Below the pieces are notes generated by a model. The model saw only the letters and a program-made list of their open reading frames with translations. It ran no database searches and was not told where the DNA came from. 64,000 nucleotides of DNA. Origin: Metabacillus bambusae. GTDB lineage: Bacteria; Bacillota; Bacilli; Bacillales; Bacillaceae. The stretch covers positions 112,705 through 176,704 of the forward strand of contig NZ_JAGDEL010000010.1 of NCBI RefSeq assembly GCF_017497975.1, read 5' to 3'. Shown piece by piece: positions 1 to 9,528 of this stretch. The position numbers and the translations under genes were made by a program. How positions within the stretch are numbered: the stretch's first letter is position 1; every line of letters begins with the position of its first letter.

Positions 1-1
1 C

Positions 2-769
2 AGTGTTTATCATATAGGAATGCTCCACGGCTCAATTGAGGGAAATAAAGACCATGATGTGTATTGTCCATTTAAAGTAAATGAGCTGATCAATAAAGAG
101 TTTGATTACTGGGCGTTAGGACATATTCATAAGCGTCAAATTCTGCATGAAACTAATCCGATCATTGCTTATCCAGGAAATATTCAAGGACGACACCGTA
201 AAGAAACAGGAAAAAAAGGGTGTTATCTAGTTGAAATGCAAGAAGACACTTCTTCTACTACGTTTATCTCGACTGAAGAAGTCATTTGGGAAGAAGTCGA
301 GCTTTCCATTGAAGGACTCGATAGTGTTTCAGAGTTAATTAAGAAGTGTGAGCATCTTATTGAACAATTACGTGAAACCGGGTGCTCTACTTGTGTAACT
401 ATTGTTTTTACTGGTACTGGGGACATATCAAGTTCCCTACAAACTCCACAAACGATCCAAGATTTATTGGAGGCTCTAAATGATGTTGAAAGTGAAAACG
501 ATCAGTTTGTTTGGGTAGTTAAAATCCTAAATAAAACATATGAACCTATTCAAAATAATCCTAACCTTGTATCATTTTTATCCGATTTACATACAACAGT
601 AGAAAATTATCAGTCATTTGCTGAAGTCATACGACCGCTTGAACAGCACCCTGTTTACAGAAAATATATTTCAGAGTTTACATTAGAAGAACAACAACAG
701 CTTCTAATGGAAGCAGAGCAACTTTTACATAGCGAGCTTTTGCAGCAAAGTGAGGTGAAGAAGGTTTGA
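2..769 (+). CDS. yhaO: YhaO-like DNA repair exonuclease (SbcD/Mre11 type), 3' part only
   Basis: The reading frame is open from base 2, so the 5' part lies outside the window and about 255 C-terminal residues are present. The visible part carries the metallophosphatase motifs HGS and GHIH (in the run WALGHIHK), which bind metal in the Mre11/SbcD nuclease family. A helical, glutamine-rich C-terminal tail follows. Its TGA stop overlaps the TTG start of yhaN, so the two are translationally coupled, as expected for an SbcCD-like nuclease/ATPase pair. The family call is secure; a specific repair role is inferred from the family. Confidence 0.85.
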   Translation, partial: SVYHIGMLHGSIEGNKDHDVYCPFKVNELINKEFDYWALGHIHKRQILHETNPIIAYPGNIQGRHRKETGKKGCYLVEMQEDTSSTTFISTEEVIWEEVELSIEGLDSVSELIKKCEHLIEQLRETGCSTCVTIVFTGTGDISSSLQTPQTIQDLLEALNDVESENDQFVWVVKILNKTYEPIQNNPNLVSFLSDLHTTVENYQSFAEVIRPLEQHPVYRKYISEFTLEEQQQLLMEAEQLLHSELLQQSEVKKV

Positions 770-3750
770 AGATTGAAAAGCTGATGATATATGGATATGG
801 AAAATTTGAAAATCAAACCATTGAATTTGCTGATTCAAAGCTGCAGGTTATCTATGGAGAAAACGAAGCGGGTAAATCGACCATTATGTCCTTTATTCAC
901 AGCATCCTATTTGGTTTTCCAACTAAACAACAAACTGGAAATCGTTATGAGCCAAAAAGAGGGTCCGCATATGGTGGCTATCTTATGATACGAACAGATG
1001 CAAATCAACAATTAAAAATAGAAAGACGTCCAGGAAAGGCTGGAGGAGAGGTAATTGTTGAATTAGAGGGAGGAACTGTTCAAAAAGAGGAGTATTTACA
1101 AACAATACTAGGTGGAATTGACCTGGAAACATATAAGTCAATTTTCTCTTTTGATATTCATGGCCTTCAACAGATTCATAAGATGAACTCAGATCAAATT
1201 GGAAAGTTTCTTTTTCTTTCAAGCATCTATGGAGCGGAAGCGCTATTTACAATTGAACATACACTTATGAAGCAGCAAGACATGCTTTTTAAACCTAGCG
1301 GAAAAAGGCCGGTATTGAATGAGGCACTATCAAAGTTAAAAGAGAGCAATAGACAATTGCTTGAGGCAAAAGGAAAAAACAATGATTATCAACAGCTTTT
1401 AACTGAAAAAGACTCTTTAAAAGAGCAACTCTTATCTTTAGATTTAAATAAAAAGCAACAGATTACAAAGCAAAAGAAGCTTGAAAAGGTAAAAGCGATT
1501 CTTCCACTTATCAGGGAAAGAAATTGGTGTGTTGATCAATTGAATCTGCTTCCCGATACAACAGGCTTCCCAGAAGATGGCTTACAACAACTTGATCATT
1601 ATGTTTTAACTCTCCAGCCGATGGAGGCACAGCTACATTCATTACGAAGTAAAAACCAGCAGTACGAAGTAGAAGCAGAAGAACTTACTGTTAATCATAA
1701 TGTATTACATATGCTTCCGACTATACATTCAATACGAGAGCAGCTATCACTTTATAAAGAAAAAAAGCATAACGAACATCTAAAGGAACAAAGCATTGAA
1801 CAGCTTCAACATGAAATAAATCTATATAAACAAAGGTTGTATCCGCACTTAAAGGATGAAGAAGTAAGTAAGATTCATGCAACAGTTCCAATTAAGGAGT
1901 CAATAAAAAAGGCCTTAGCAGACGACCAGCATTTAAATCAACGAAAAAAAATGGTAGACGAGCAATTTGAGCAAGCAAAGAAATCATTAGAAGAAACGGA
2001 ATGGAAAATAAGTGATTTACAAAAGGATGTATTATCTGTTGAGGAAAGAAAAGCATTGGAAAGTGAAGTATCTAGAAAAGAAGCATTAAATCCAACACAA
2101 ATAAAGGCGGAACATCAGCAAATCTTATCACAAATTCAAGGTAGAAGACGAGAGCATAAAAAAGAGAAAAAACAACGTGCACTCTTTGTCGGAGGTTTAG
2201 CTCTTTTATTATTGGTAGGTTCTAGTTGGTTCATTAGTGAACAAGATTGGCTCATTTCGAGTATTCTGATAATTGGAGTGATTGTAGCTTTACTACAACT
2301 AAAACGGGTAATAACAAAAGAAGATCCTCTTGTTGATCATTTAACAAGTCGGCAGAAAATTCTTGAGCAGGAAATCATATCATTAGAGGAAAGTGGAGAA
2401 GATTATCAATCATTGTCCGAACTGATGAAGATACTTGATAAAGACAATAAAATAATTCATGCATTACATCACGAGCAGCTTTTACATAAACAGCACGAAA
2501 GAACATATGATCGAGTTTTAAAGCTGTATGAGGAATGGGAAGATGATTATTTTCAAAGTACAGAAAGGTCCTCTCGATTAGCGAAACTGATTAAGCTAGA
2601 GAAAAATACGTCAGCTGAAGCTTTATTAGAAGCATTTGATCTTTTGCAACATATCCAGCAGATCATGTTAACAAGACAACAAAATCTTGCAGAGTTACTA
2701 ATTATTAAACAAGATATAATTCAGTATGAAAATACAGTAAATGAGACATTGGAAGCCTGTGCGATGGAAAATGATTCAATAGAGGAAGCAGTATATGAGT
2801 TATTCAAGCTTTCTAGCTTAGAAGTGGAAAAAAATGAGCAACTCTTGAAAATCATGGATAGAAAAAATGAAACAGAAGAAGCGATAAACACATTAACGAA
2901 TAAAATGAACTTTTTGAAAGATGAAAAAGATGAATTATTAACTAGAGTTGGTGTGGAAAATGAAGATGAATTTCGTAAAAAGGCGAAAAATTATCTAAAA
3001 AGTGAAGAATTAATAAAACAGAAGGTATGGGTAGAGAAGCAGCTAATCACTGAAATGAATGTGAATCTTGAAACGATACAAGTTGATGAATATGAGGATA
3101 TTGATGAGAAACTGTTCGAGCTGGAGAAAGCAATTGAATTTAGTGAACAGAATGAAAAGCAAACACAACAAGAATATTCTAGTGTATTACACAAGATAAA
3201 TGAGATCGAGCAGAGTGGAACATATTCAAGGCTTAGACATTCTGCTGAAAATGAAAAGGCTGTTGTTAGAGAGTATGCGGAGCAATGGGTAGTACGTGCG
3301 CTAGCGAAGGATCTATTAAATCAAACGGTTGAACGACATCGTGAAGTCAGATTACCGGCTTTGTTAGCTTATATAGAAGAATACTTTAAAAAACTAACAT
3401 CTAATAAATACCAACATGTGTTTTTACCAAAGAATAAGCAATCATTTATTGTTGAACGAACTGATGGAATGAGGTTTTTTGCCGAAGAGCTAAGCCAAGC
3501 AACTGCTGAGCAATTGTACTTGTCCATTCGGTTAGCACTCGTAAAAACAATAAATGAACAATTTCACTTACCAATTATGATTGATGATAGTTTTGTTCAT
3601 TTCGACCATCATCGAACCGCAAATATTATGCAGCTTTTACAAGAGCTAAAGCAGGATAACCAAGTCATTTATTTTACATGCCATCAGCATATCTCAAAAA
3701 CCTACCATTCTAGTAATATGGTCAACTTATCAGAACTATATGTAGGGTAG
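766..3750 (+). CDS. yhaN: YhaN, SbcC/Rad50-like ATPase with a membrane-spanning middle
   Basis: This 994-residue protein starts with TTG at 766, overlapping the yhaO stop and preceded by GAGGTG. Walker A is GENEAGKST at residues 31-39. The C-terminal half of the ATPase has an LSxxTxEQLYLSIRLAL signature near residues 909-925 and a Walker B ending in IDDSFVHFD near 940. Between them lie long coiled coils. Unlike classic SbcC or Rad50, the coil is broken near residues 472-508 by a hydrophobic stretch that looks like two membrane helices, so the complex may be membrane-tethered. It is the partner of YhaO. The length is close to that of the B. subtilis protein. Confidence 0.9.
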   Translation: MKIEKLMIYGYGKFENQTIEFADSKLQVIYGENEAGKSTIMSFIHSILFGFPTKQQTGNRYEPKRGSAYGGYLMIRTDANQQLKIERRPGKAGGEVIVELEGGTVQKEEYLQTILGGIDLETYKSIFSFDIHGLQQIHKMNSDQIGKFLFLSSIYGAEALFTIEHTLMKQQDMLFKPSGKRPVLNEALSKLKESNRQLLEAKGKNNDYQQLLTEKDSLKEQLLSLDLNKKQQITKQKKLEKVKAILPLIRERNWCVDQLNLLPDTTGFPEDGLQQLDHYVLTLQPMEAQLHSLRSKNQQYEVEAEELTVNHNVLHMLPTIHSIREQLSLYKEKKHNEHLKEQSIEQLQHEINLYKQRLYPHLKDEEVSKIHATVPIKESIKKALADDQHLNQRKKMVDEQFEQAKKSLEETEWKISDLQKDVLSVEERKALESEVSRKEALNPTQIKAEHQQILSQIQGRRREHKKEKKQRALFVGGLALLLLVGSSWFISEQDWLISSILIIGVIVALLQLKRVITKEDPLVDHLTSRQKILEQEIISLEESGEDYQSLSELMKILDKDNKIIHALHHEQLLHKQHERTYDRVLKLYEEWEDDYFQSTERSSRLAKLIKLEKNTSAEALLEAFDLLQHIQQIMLTRQQNLAELLIIKQDIIQYENTVNETLEACAMENDSIEEAVYELFKLSSLEVEKNEQLLKIMDRKNETEEAINTLTNKMNFLKDEKDELLTRVGVENEDEFRKKAKNYLKSEELIKQKVWVEKQLITEMNVNLETIQVDEYEDIDEKLFELEKAIEFSEQNEKQTQQEYSSVLHKINEIEQSGTYSRLRHSAENEKAVVREYAEQWVVRALAKDLLNQTVERHREVRLPALLAYIEEYFKKLTSNKYQHVFLPKNKQSFIVERTDGMRFFAEELSQATAEQLYLSIRLALVKTINEQFHLPIMIDDSFVHFDHHRTANIMQLLQELKQDNQVIYFTCHQHISKTYHSSNMVNLSELYVG

Positions 3751-3804
3751 AGGTAAAGATTTTTTCACCGTAAATTTGTAATAAAACCGTAGGTTGAATA
3801 ACTA

Positions 3805-3813
3805 TGCTATACT
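3805..3813 (+). promoter_or_regulatory. possible extended -10 promoter before yhaM
   Basis: TGCTATACT fits an extended -10 element (TGN plus TATACT) about 90 bases before yhaM. No convincing -35 hexamer sits at the right distance, so this is only a candidate. Confidence 0.3.
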
Positions 3814-3904
3814 ATCCATACAAAACGAATAATACACTTATATCGTTCATGAAGACATTAATTAACTTAAATAGTAGCTTAAAAAACTGAGAGGAGCTTT
3901 GTTT

Positions 3905-4849
3905 ATGGCAAAAGGTATACTCCATTATGATGTAGGTGAACAAGTAGATGTACATCTGCTTATCAAATCTTCTACAAAGGGGATTGCAAGCAATGGAAAG
4001 GCATTTTTAACACTAATCTTACAAGACACATCAGGTGAAATTGAAGCAAAGCTCTGGGATGCTTCCCAAGATGATGAAGCTACCTATTCGCCACAAAGTA
4101 TCGTTAAAATCTTTGGTGATATTCACCATTATCGTGGACGCAATCAATTAAAAATTCGTAACATTCGTCCAAAGCATGAGGAGGAATCTGTAGACATTGC
4201 AGACTTCCTAGAAACGGCTCCAATTGCGAAGGATGTCATGAATGATAAAATCACACAATATATATTCGATATGAAAAATCCAAATATTCAACGACTAACA
4301 AGATACCTGCTGAAAAAACATGGGGCTGCTTTTATTGAATATCCAGCAGCAACAAAGAATCATCATGAATTTGTATCTGGATTAGCATACCATGTTGTAT
4401 CAATGCTTGATTTAGCGAAATCAATCGCAACATTATATCCGAGTCTTGATACCGATCTCCTATATTCAGGTGTCATTCTTCATGATTTAGGAAAAGTAAT
4501 TGAGTTGTCAGGCCCAATTAGTACGACCTACACAGTTGAGGGCAACCTGATAGGACATATATCAATTATGGTGAATGAAATTGCGAAAGCAGCGGAGCAT
4601 TTACAAATTGAAGGCGAAGAAGTAGTAGTTCTTCAGCATTTAGTTCTAAGTCATCATGGTAAAGCTGAATGGGGAAGTCCAAAGCCACCTATGATAAAAG
4701 AGGCAGAAATCCTCCACTACATTGATAATCTTGATGCCAAGATGAACATGCTTGACCGAGCACTTGAGCGGGTTAAGCCTGGTGAATATACAGAGAGAGT
4801 ATTCGCCTTAGACAACCGAGCATTTTATAAACCAACTTTTCATGAGTGA
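3905..4849 (+). CDS. yhaM: YhaM 3'-5' exoribonuclease
   Basis: The ATG at 3905 is chosen because GAGGAG lies 8 bases before it; an in-frame TTG two codons upstream is too close to that site. The 314-residue product equals the B. subtilis YhaM length. An OB-fold nucleic-acid-binding region occupies roughly residues 10-90. An HD-type metal-dependent hydrolase domain follows, with an early His-rich run (NHHEF) and the signature HDLGK. In the family it degrades RNA, and DNA in vitro, from the 3' end. It follows the yhaO-yhaN pair by about 150 bases. Confidence 0.93.
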   Translation: MAKGILHYDVGEQVDVHLLIKSSTKGIASNGKAFLTLILQDTSGEIEAKLWDASQDDEATYSPQSIVKIFGDIHHYRGRNQLKIRNIRPKHEEESVDIADFLETAPIAKDVMNDKITQYIFDMKNPNIQRLTRYLLKKHGAAFIEYPAATKNHHEFVSGLAYHVVSMLDLAKSIATLYPSLDTDLLYSGVILHDLGKVIELSGPISTTYTVEGNLIGHISIMVNEIAKAAEHLQIEGEEVVVLQHLVLSHHGKAEWGSPKPPMIKEAEILHYIDNLDAKMNMLDRALERVKPGEYTERVFALDNRAFYKPTFHE

Positions 4850-5030
4850 TCGATCTGAATAACCTCAAATTAATCGATTCATAAAGGGCAGTGTGGTTCC
4901 TTCCTAGGTTTCAAATGTAGTCTTACTATATCTACAAATATATGGAATATTACTTGCTTTTCCTACATAAGTATCTGTAAAAGGGCTTGTTTCATTAATT
5001 GTGTACAAGTTTTAAAAGGGGGAAGCATAG

Positions 5031-5264
5031 ATGCTTTTATTACCATGGTGGATATATGTGTGTATTATCGGAATACTTGTTAGTGGATACATGGCCTTCA
5101 AAACAGCACGTGAGGATAAACTCGTTGATCATGAGTTTATAGAGAAGGAAGGCCAAGTATTTATTGAACGAATTGAACAGGAACGTCAAAAGAAACAAGA
5201 AATGTTAGAACAACAAAAAATTCAGAATGACCAAACAGAAACTGAAAAGTTTTCAGCAAGCTGA
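5031..5264 (+). CDS. yhaL: Sporulation protein YhaL
   Basis: This 77-residue protein has one N-terminal membrane helix (about residues 3-22, starting LLLPWWIYVCIIGILVSGYM) and a charged, glutamine-rich cytoplasmic tail. A strong AAAAGGGGGAAG site precedes the ATG. Its position between yhaM and a convergent prsA matches B. subtilis yhaL, a member of the Spore_YhaL family. The biochemical function is unknown; the sporulation link comes from the family. Confidence 0.85.
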   Translation: MLLLPWWIYVCIIGILVSGYMAFKTAREDKLVDHEFIEKEGQVFIERIEQERQKKQEMLEQQKIQNDQTETEKFSAS

Positions 5265-5290
5265 AAAACCTTCTATGCTTTTAAACATAA

Positions 5291-5317
5291 AAGAAGAGGC
5301 TGATTGAGCCTCTTCTT
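5291..5317. terminator. bidirectional terminator between yhaL and prsA
   Basis: An 11-bp perfect stem (AAGAAGAGGCT / AGCCTCTTCTT) has a 5-base loop and T-rich DNA on both sides. It separates the convergent yhaL and prsA genes and can serve both. Confidence 0.85.
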
Positions 5318-5342
5318 TACTATTTCAATAAGAGCTTGGTGT

Positions 5343-6230
5343 TTACTTTTCTTCAGTGTCAGCTTCTGTTTCAGTATCAGTTTCTTTTTCAGCTTCAGGT
5401 TCTTTAAACAGATCTTTTAAATCCTCATCTTTAACTTCAATGCTTGCATCTTCCATTTCTTTATCTAATACTGTTTGAATTGTCTCTGGTAGCTGCAATT
5501 TTTGGTTAAGGACTTCATCTTTTAAAGATTCCTTCATTTCATCAAAAGGTTTAACGGTTTCGGTTACTTTTATAATATGATAGCCATAATCAGTCTTAAT
5601 TGGTGCACTTACTTCGCCTTCTTTTAACTTAAAGGCAGCCTCTTCAAATTCTTTCACCATTTGACCTTCACCAAACCAGCCTAATTCACCGCCATTTTGG
5701 GCAGAACCTGTATCAGTTGAGAGTTCTTTAGCTAGATCCTCGAATTTTTCTCCAGCTGCAAGCTTCTCCTTAACTTCTTTTGCTGTAGCTTCGTCAGCAA
5801 CTAAGATATGGCTCGCTTTAACTTTTCCCTCTAGCGTGTCATAGTATGCTTTTAAATCCTCATCAGTAACTTTTACTTCCTCTTCAGCTGCCTTTTTTCT
5901 TAGTAGATCTACTTTTAGAATTTGTTTAACGACATCTTCACCTTGCATTTCAACCATGCTTGTAAATTGGGCACCCAATTGTGTTTTATATTTATCAAAC
6001 TCTGTTTGAATTTCCTTATCAGAAACTTCATATTTTTCACTTAGTACTTTTTCATGAACTAGTTCTGTTAACGTGTCTTCACCAAAACGATCCTTCATTG
6101 CTTGGTAAAATTCATCTTTTGTAATATTTCCTGCTTTTGTTTCTACAACAACTTCAGAATCTGCATTGTTGCAAGCGCTTAATGCGAATAGGGTTGTTGC
6201 TGCTGCTAGTGCAATTGCTACCTTTTTCAT
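5343..6230 (-). CDS. prsA: PrsA foldase lipoprotein (parvulin peptidyl-prolyl isomerase)
   Basis: This 295-residue lipoprotein has a signal peptide ending in the lipobox LSAC at about residue 20, so it is predicted to be anchored on the outer face of the membrane. A PpiC/parvulin domain spans roughly residues 137-225, beginning KASHILV and containing GGELGWFG and YGYHIIKV. The C-terminus is an acidic tail rich in Glu, Asp and Thr. PrsA helps exported proteins fold after Sec secretion. An AGGAG precedes the ATG by about 12 bases, a rather long spacing. Length and domain order match B. subtilis PrsA. Confidence 0.95.
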   Translation of the reverse strand: MKKVAIALAAATTLFALSACNNADSEVVVETKAGNITKDEFYQAMKDRFGEDTLTELVHEKVLSEKYEVSDKEIQTEFDKYKTQLGAQFTSMVEMQGEDVVKQILKVDLLRKKAAEEEVKVTDEDLKAYYDTLEGKVKASHILVADEATAKEVKEKLAAGEKFEDLAKELSTDTGSAQNGGELGWFGEGQMVKEFEEAAFKLKEGEVSAPIKTDYGYHIIKVTETVKPFDEMKESLKDEVLNQKLQLPETIQTVLDKEMEDASIEVKDEDLKDLFKEPEAEKETDTETEADTEEK

Positions 6231-6633
6231 CTTCTAATACAACTCCTAGTTATGATATTTAGAAATTTACTCATTAGATTAAACTTGGCTTAAAGCCTAG
6301 TTCTAATGGCGAAAGACTTAGTTTGCTTATACTATCTGCAGAAAAATATCTGGATAGTACAAGAAATACTATACCATAATGTGACAAATTCAAAAAGTTT
6401 TTTCAAGATGAGTCGCAATTTGAGGTTTTCATTTCTTCAACGGGCAGTAAAAGCAGGTAAATCCCTTCAAGATTTTAGAGTTGGATAGAAGAAAGGGGGG
6501 ATCTATCTTCGCTATAAAGATTCGAAGAATAAAACACATTAATATAAGAAATGCATCAGACTGGGCGAACGTCCAATCATTAGAGAACAAATGACCATAG
6601 GATATTTGGAAAAGATAAAGGAGGTAATTTATT
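6231..6633. other. intergenic region upstream of prsA
   Basis: About 400 bases without a supported gene. They hold the prsA leader (minus strand) and the leader of the first small YjcZ-type gene (plus strand). I see no clear promoter pair. Short reading frames here lack ribosome binding sites. Confidence 0.5.
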
Positions 6634-6717
6634 ATGAGTAAAGGTTTTTCAAACAACTTTGCATTACTTGTCGTATTATTCATTTTGTTAATCATCATTG
6701 GAGCTTCTTATCTTTAA
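6634..6717 (+). CDS. YjcZ/SscA-type small spore peptide 1
   Basis: A 27-residue peptide beginning MSKGFSNNF, then one hydrophobic helix ending GASYL. AAAGGAGG sits 7-8 bases before the ATG. The FALLVVLFILLIIIGA core is typical of the YjcZ family of tiny sporulation proteins. B. subtilis SscA (YhzE), needed for proper coat assembly, belongs to this family as I recall. It is paired with a near-identical gene about 110 bases downstream. Confidence 0.8.
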   Translation: MSKGFSNNFALLVVLFILLIIIGASYL

Positions 6718-6826
6718 TAAAAGGTAGCTACCGAGTGCATAAATTTTTCCACTATTGTGGCATATGCCTATTCGAATGTAGGCTTTACAGCATAGGATAT
6801 TGTAAACATATAAAGGGGGTGTCATA

Positions 6827-6910
6827 ATGGGCGGAGCATATTCAGGTGGATTCGCGTTGATCGTTGTATTGTTCATCTTATTAATTATCGTTGGTGCAGC
6901 ATGGTTATAA
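6827..6910 (+). CDS. YjcZ/SscA-type small spore peptide 2
   Basis: A 27-residue peptide beginning MGGAYSGGFALIVVLF and ending VGAAWL, preceded by AAAGGGGGTG. The Gly/Tyr-rich head plus single hydrophobic helix is the textbook YjcZ-family pattern. It shares its core with the peptide just upstream, so this is a tandem duplication. A terminator follows immediately. Confidence 0.85.
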   Translation: MGGAYSGGFALIVVLFILLIIVGAAWL

Positions 6911-6920
6911 GCTAAAGAAA

Positions 6921-6946
6921 TAGCTGACAGGGATTCCTGTCAGCTA
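6921..6946 (+). terminator. terminator after the YjcZ-type pair
   Basis: A perfect 11-bp stem (TAGCTGACAGG / CCTGTCAGCTA) with a GATT loop, followed by a weak T-rich stretch. Confidence 0.7.
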
Positions 6947-6977
6947 TCATTCTTGAAAAATACAGAAAGTAATCTTT

Positions 6978-7157
6978 CTAAGTAAACAAGATTTCTATGT
7001 ATGAAGAAATTAGCAAAATAGTGATAAGAACATTTATTGTTCTAAAAACCTTTGTTTGGCGGTCTTCAGGAATCTCACGTACTAAGCATAAAGCATTTGT
7101 AAGCTTGTTTATATAAAACAAGATAAAGACAGCAAACAGAATGAAGAAAATTAACAT
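6978..7157 (-). CDS. small two-helix membrane protein, unknown
   Basis: A 59-residue frame begins MLIFFILFAVFILFYINK and ends with a second hydrophobic stretch (VLITILLISSYIEILF). A charged loop (VREIPEDRQTK) lies between them. The ATG is preceded by GGGGGAT at good spacing. I do not recognise a family. It sits in the prsA-yhaJ interval, where B. subtilis also has small uncharacterised genes. Expression is plausible but unproven. Confidence 0.6.
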   Translation of the reverse strand: MLIFFILFAVFILFYINKLTNALCLVREIPEDRQTKVFRTINVLITILLISSYIEILFT

Positions 7158-7317
7158 ATTGAGATCCCCCTTCCCTCATTATACATATTAGATTACCAAA
7201 CTATTTATGAAAAAGATAGCAATAAACTCTCAGTAAAATGAAATAAATGTAAAAAAGTGACAAGGTCCCTCCTTCACTTTTTCAACAGTTAGGAAAGTAT
7301 AAAATTTTGTACATAGT

Positions 7318-7445
7318 TTTGGTGTCTAGCTCCAGCGCCTAGCCCCTCTTGGGTCTACAGCCACAAATGAATTGAAGACAAAGAACGTCTTCTATTCATT
7401 TGCGTCTTATGCTTTTCGGGGCTGATCAAGGCGCTTGCGCTTTTC
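7318..7445. repeat. fold-back intergenic repeat, copy A
   Basis: A long imperfect palindrome. Outer arms carry AGCGCCTAGCCCC and GGGGCTGATCAAGGCGCT. An inner hairpin pairs 7365-7379 with 7387-7401 (AAATGAATTGAAGAC against GTCTTCTATTCATTT). The same plan recurs at about 21590, 31917 and 55792. It lies just after the stop of the minus-strand gene at 7455 and could end its transcript. Confidence 0.85.
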
Positions 7446-7454
7446 TTATGAGGG

Positions 7455-7991
7455 TTATTTTTGTACAAGTACTTCATAGCCATCTTCAAATTCTTCAACA
7501 AGACACATTTTAGGTGCGAATAATATATGTTTAATAAAAATAAAATCTGGTACGCAAAGGCCAATATGGAAGGCCATAGCGATACATAAATAGTGTATAT
7601 ATGCAGGAAAATAAAGACTCCCTAACAATAGAGCTGTTGTGATAAAAATGAACGGAGCAAGTAAAGACAAGAGCATGTTACTTTTTTTAATGCTATGGCA
7701 TGCTTTTATTTGGAGAATAGGTAACAGGTAATAAAATTTTATTTTTAATGAAACGCGACATCCACTTATTAGCAAAGGAAAGGCATGCAGTAATTTATGA
7801 ATTGGAATCATGCTAATCAATAATAAAACAAACATTAAAAAATGTCCGTCTTCAAGATGAACGTTTGGTAATAGTAAATTAATAGGTAAATAGGTTAAAA
7901 TAAAAACAACTATCATTGTTAGCATTGATATTAAAAGGATTCTGTGTATACCAATGTCCTTTGAAAGGTTTATGGTTTTCCAGCAGTTCAT
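7455..7991 (-). CDS. yhaJ: DUF3267-type membrane protein (YhaJ-like)
   Basis: 178 residues if started at the ATG at 7991, which has GGTG just upstream; an upstream in-frame ATG at 8033 has no ribosome site. Four or more hydrophobic helices are visible. An HKLLH motif inside the second membrane region (IPIHKLLHAFPLL) fits the HxxxH pattern of DUF3267 putative membrane zinc proteins. Position between prsA and yhaI matches B. subtilis yhaJ. The gene symbol rests on synteny and domain type; proteolytic activity is not shown. Confidence 0.7.
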   Translation of the reverse strand: MNCWKTINLSKDIGIHRILLISMLTMIVVFILTYLPINLLLPNVHLEDGHFLMFVLLLISMIPIHKLLHAFPLLISGCRVSLKIKFYYLLPILQIKACHSIKKSNMLLSLLAPFIFITTALLLGSLYFPAYIHYLCIAMAFHIGLCVPDFIFIKHILFAPKMCLVEEFEDGYEVLVQK

Positions 7992-8328
7992 CTTTTCACC
8001 GTCCAAACTATTGTTAATTCTGAGTACTACCATACTTTACGACGGTGTGATAAAAAAATCAATACGAAAAAAGTAGTTGGAAGCGCATTAATAAAAAAAG
8101 AATTTTGGAAAGTATGTCTTTATTTGTCGAACGGTAAATATTCTTCTGATTTTTGTTAATATTATGGTCAATTTAGACAATAAGACATTTAAAAATCATA
8201 GAAGAGTGCGAATTTGTGTCCATCTATAAAGTAAGGATACATTACAAGTGATAAGATCTGCCTTTTCTTAAACAAGGAAATACTATACAATAAAGGACAA
8301 TAATGTGTATTGAGAAAGAAGGTACGAC

Positions 8329-8658
8329 ATGGATTCTTTAGAAAAACGTTTGGCTAATTTAGAATATTATCATACATTAATGTTGCAAATGATTGAGCCA
8401 AATCGATTTCCTTTCTACTATCTAGTCATGGAAAGAGGGTTATCACGAGAAGAGATAGAAGAACTATATAGAATATGTGATGAATTGACTTACCTTCATG
8501 AAGAACAAAAAGCGCAAGGATTAGTGATCTTTACAGATCTCCTTACGCAGTTTGCGGGTCAATTGAACGAAAAGCTTGAAATAGTTGAAACTGTTCAAGC
8601 AATGTCAAAACAGGGCTTATATAAATCTCTCATGAATGACTTCATAGCCCTAATGTAG
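8329..8658 (+). CDS. yhaI: YhaI, DUF1878 family protein
   Basis: A 109-residue, mostly helical protein without signal or membrane segments. It begins MDSLEKRLANLEYYHTLMLQ and contains NRFPFYYLVMERGLSREEIE, typical of the YhaI/DUF1878 family. A GAAAGAAGG site precedes the ATG. It is convergent with hpr, as in B. subtilis. Function unknown. Confidence 0.85.
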   Translation: MDSLEKRLANLEYYHTLMLQMIEPNRFPFYYLVMERGLSREEIEELYRICDELTYLHEEQKAQGLVIFTDLLTQFAGQLNEKLEIVETVQAMSKQGLYKSLMNDFIALM

Positions 8659-8668
8659 CAAGTATTCA

Positions 8669-9259
8669 TCAGCTTGAGGATAATAATTGTTCAGACTTAG
8701 TCTCTTTTTTTATAAGAGTTCCGTTATCCTCATATAATGAATCCTCAATGTTATTAAAGGAGCGTTCAAAGATTTCCATGAAGTCATCGCCATAAATGTT
8801 GCGGATGATGCACATCATTTCTATCATTTCAGGAAACTTCCCATACAAATTTTGAAGTGGGAGAGCCCCTTTAAATACAGAATTTCTGTCTGGACTAAAA
8901 TCTTCTAAAAGCTGTGAAAGAACTTCTTCCCCTTGCTTTGTAAGCTTAATATACGTGTTTCGCTTATCATTAGCTTTTTTAGAAAACTCTAAATATCCTC
9001 TTTCTTCCAACTTTTTCGAAAAGTTGAACGCAGTAGATACGTGCATTACTCCGAATTTAGCAATCTCTGAAATGGAAGCCCCATTTAAATGGTCAGCAAT
9101 CCAAAGGATATGGTGCTCGTTGATATTTAAGTCATACGGTTTTATCCATTGTTGCCAATCCTTCTCGATCGTTTTCCATAATGCTTTACTTAGCTGCGCA
9201 ACGCGCTGACTAAATAATAAGGCTTCCTTCATTGTATATTCCTTTTCATTATGTTTCAT
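8669..9259 (-). CDS. hpr: Hpr/ScoC, MarR-family transition-state regulator
   Basis: 196 residues from the ATG at 9259; a GTG one codon upstream is possible, with AGGGGTG before both. A MarR winged-helix domain contains [21 protein letters not shown], a recognition helix near [20 protein letters not shown], and the wing motif NDKRNTY. In B. subtilis, Hpr represses extracellular protease and sporulation genes. Place and length (B. subtilis about 203 residues) agree. It is convergent with yhaI, with only about 10 bases between stops. Confidence 0.93.
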   Translation of the reverse strand: MKHNEKEYTMKEALLFSQRVAQLSKALWKTIEKDWQQWIKPYDLNINEHHILWIADHLNGASISEIAKFGVMHVSTAFNFSKKLEERGYLEFSKKANDKRNTYIKLTKQGEEVLSQLLEDFSPDRNSVFKGALPLQNLYGKFPEMIEMMCIIRNIYGDDFMEIFERSFNNIEDSLYEDNGTLIKKETKSEQLLSSS

Positions 9260-9394
9260 CACCGGTCACCCCTGCTCTTCCCAGAATGTATTATTCTCTA
9301 TTATGCCAATAAAATAAAGATTAATAAAGATATAAATTTACGAAATTTTTAAATATTTTCACAACTCCTTATTTACCAAGACTTCACAGCACAA

Positions 9395-9431
9395 AAAAAG
9401 TGTGTTGAAAGAATTTTCCAACACACTTTTT
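9395..9431 (-). terminator. terminator after yhaH
   Basis: A 13-bp stem (AAAAAGTGTGTTG / CAACACACTTTTT); on the minus strand it is followed by a run of T. It ends the yhaH transcript before hpr. Confidence 0.85.
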
Positions 9432-9528
9432 ACTGAAAAACAAAAACATTTATTTCAATTATTGTAGAAGGGAAATTAGCATTTCGTTAATTTAACAAGT
9501 TAGGTTTCTTTGTCATCTAAGAAAAATT

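Noticed and set aside
6306..6488. 60-codon plus-strand frame upstream of the YjcZ pair
   Set aside because: No ribosome site and unlike any protein family; most likely chance.
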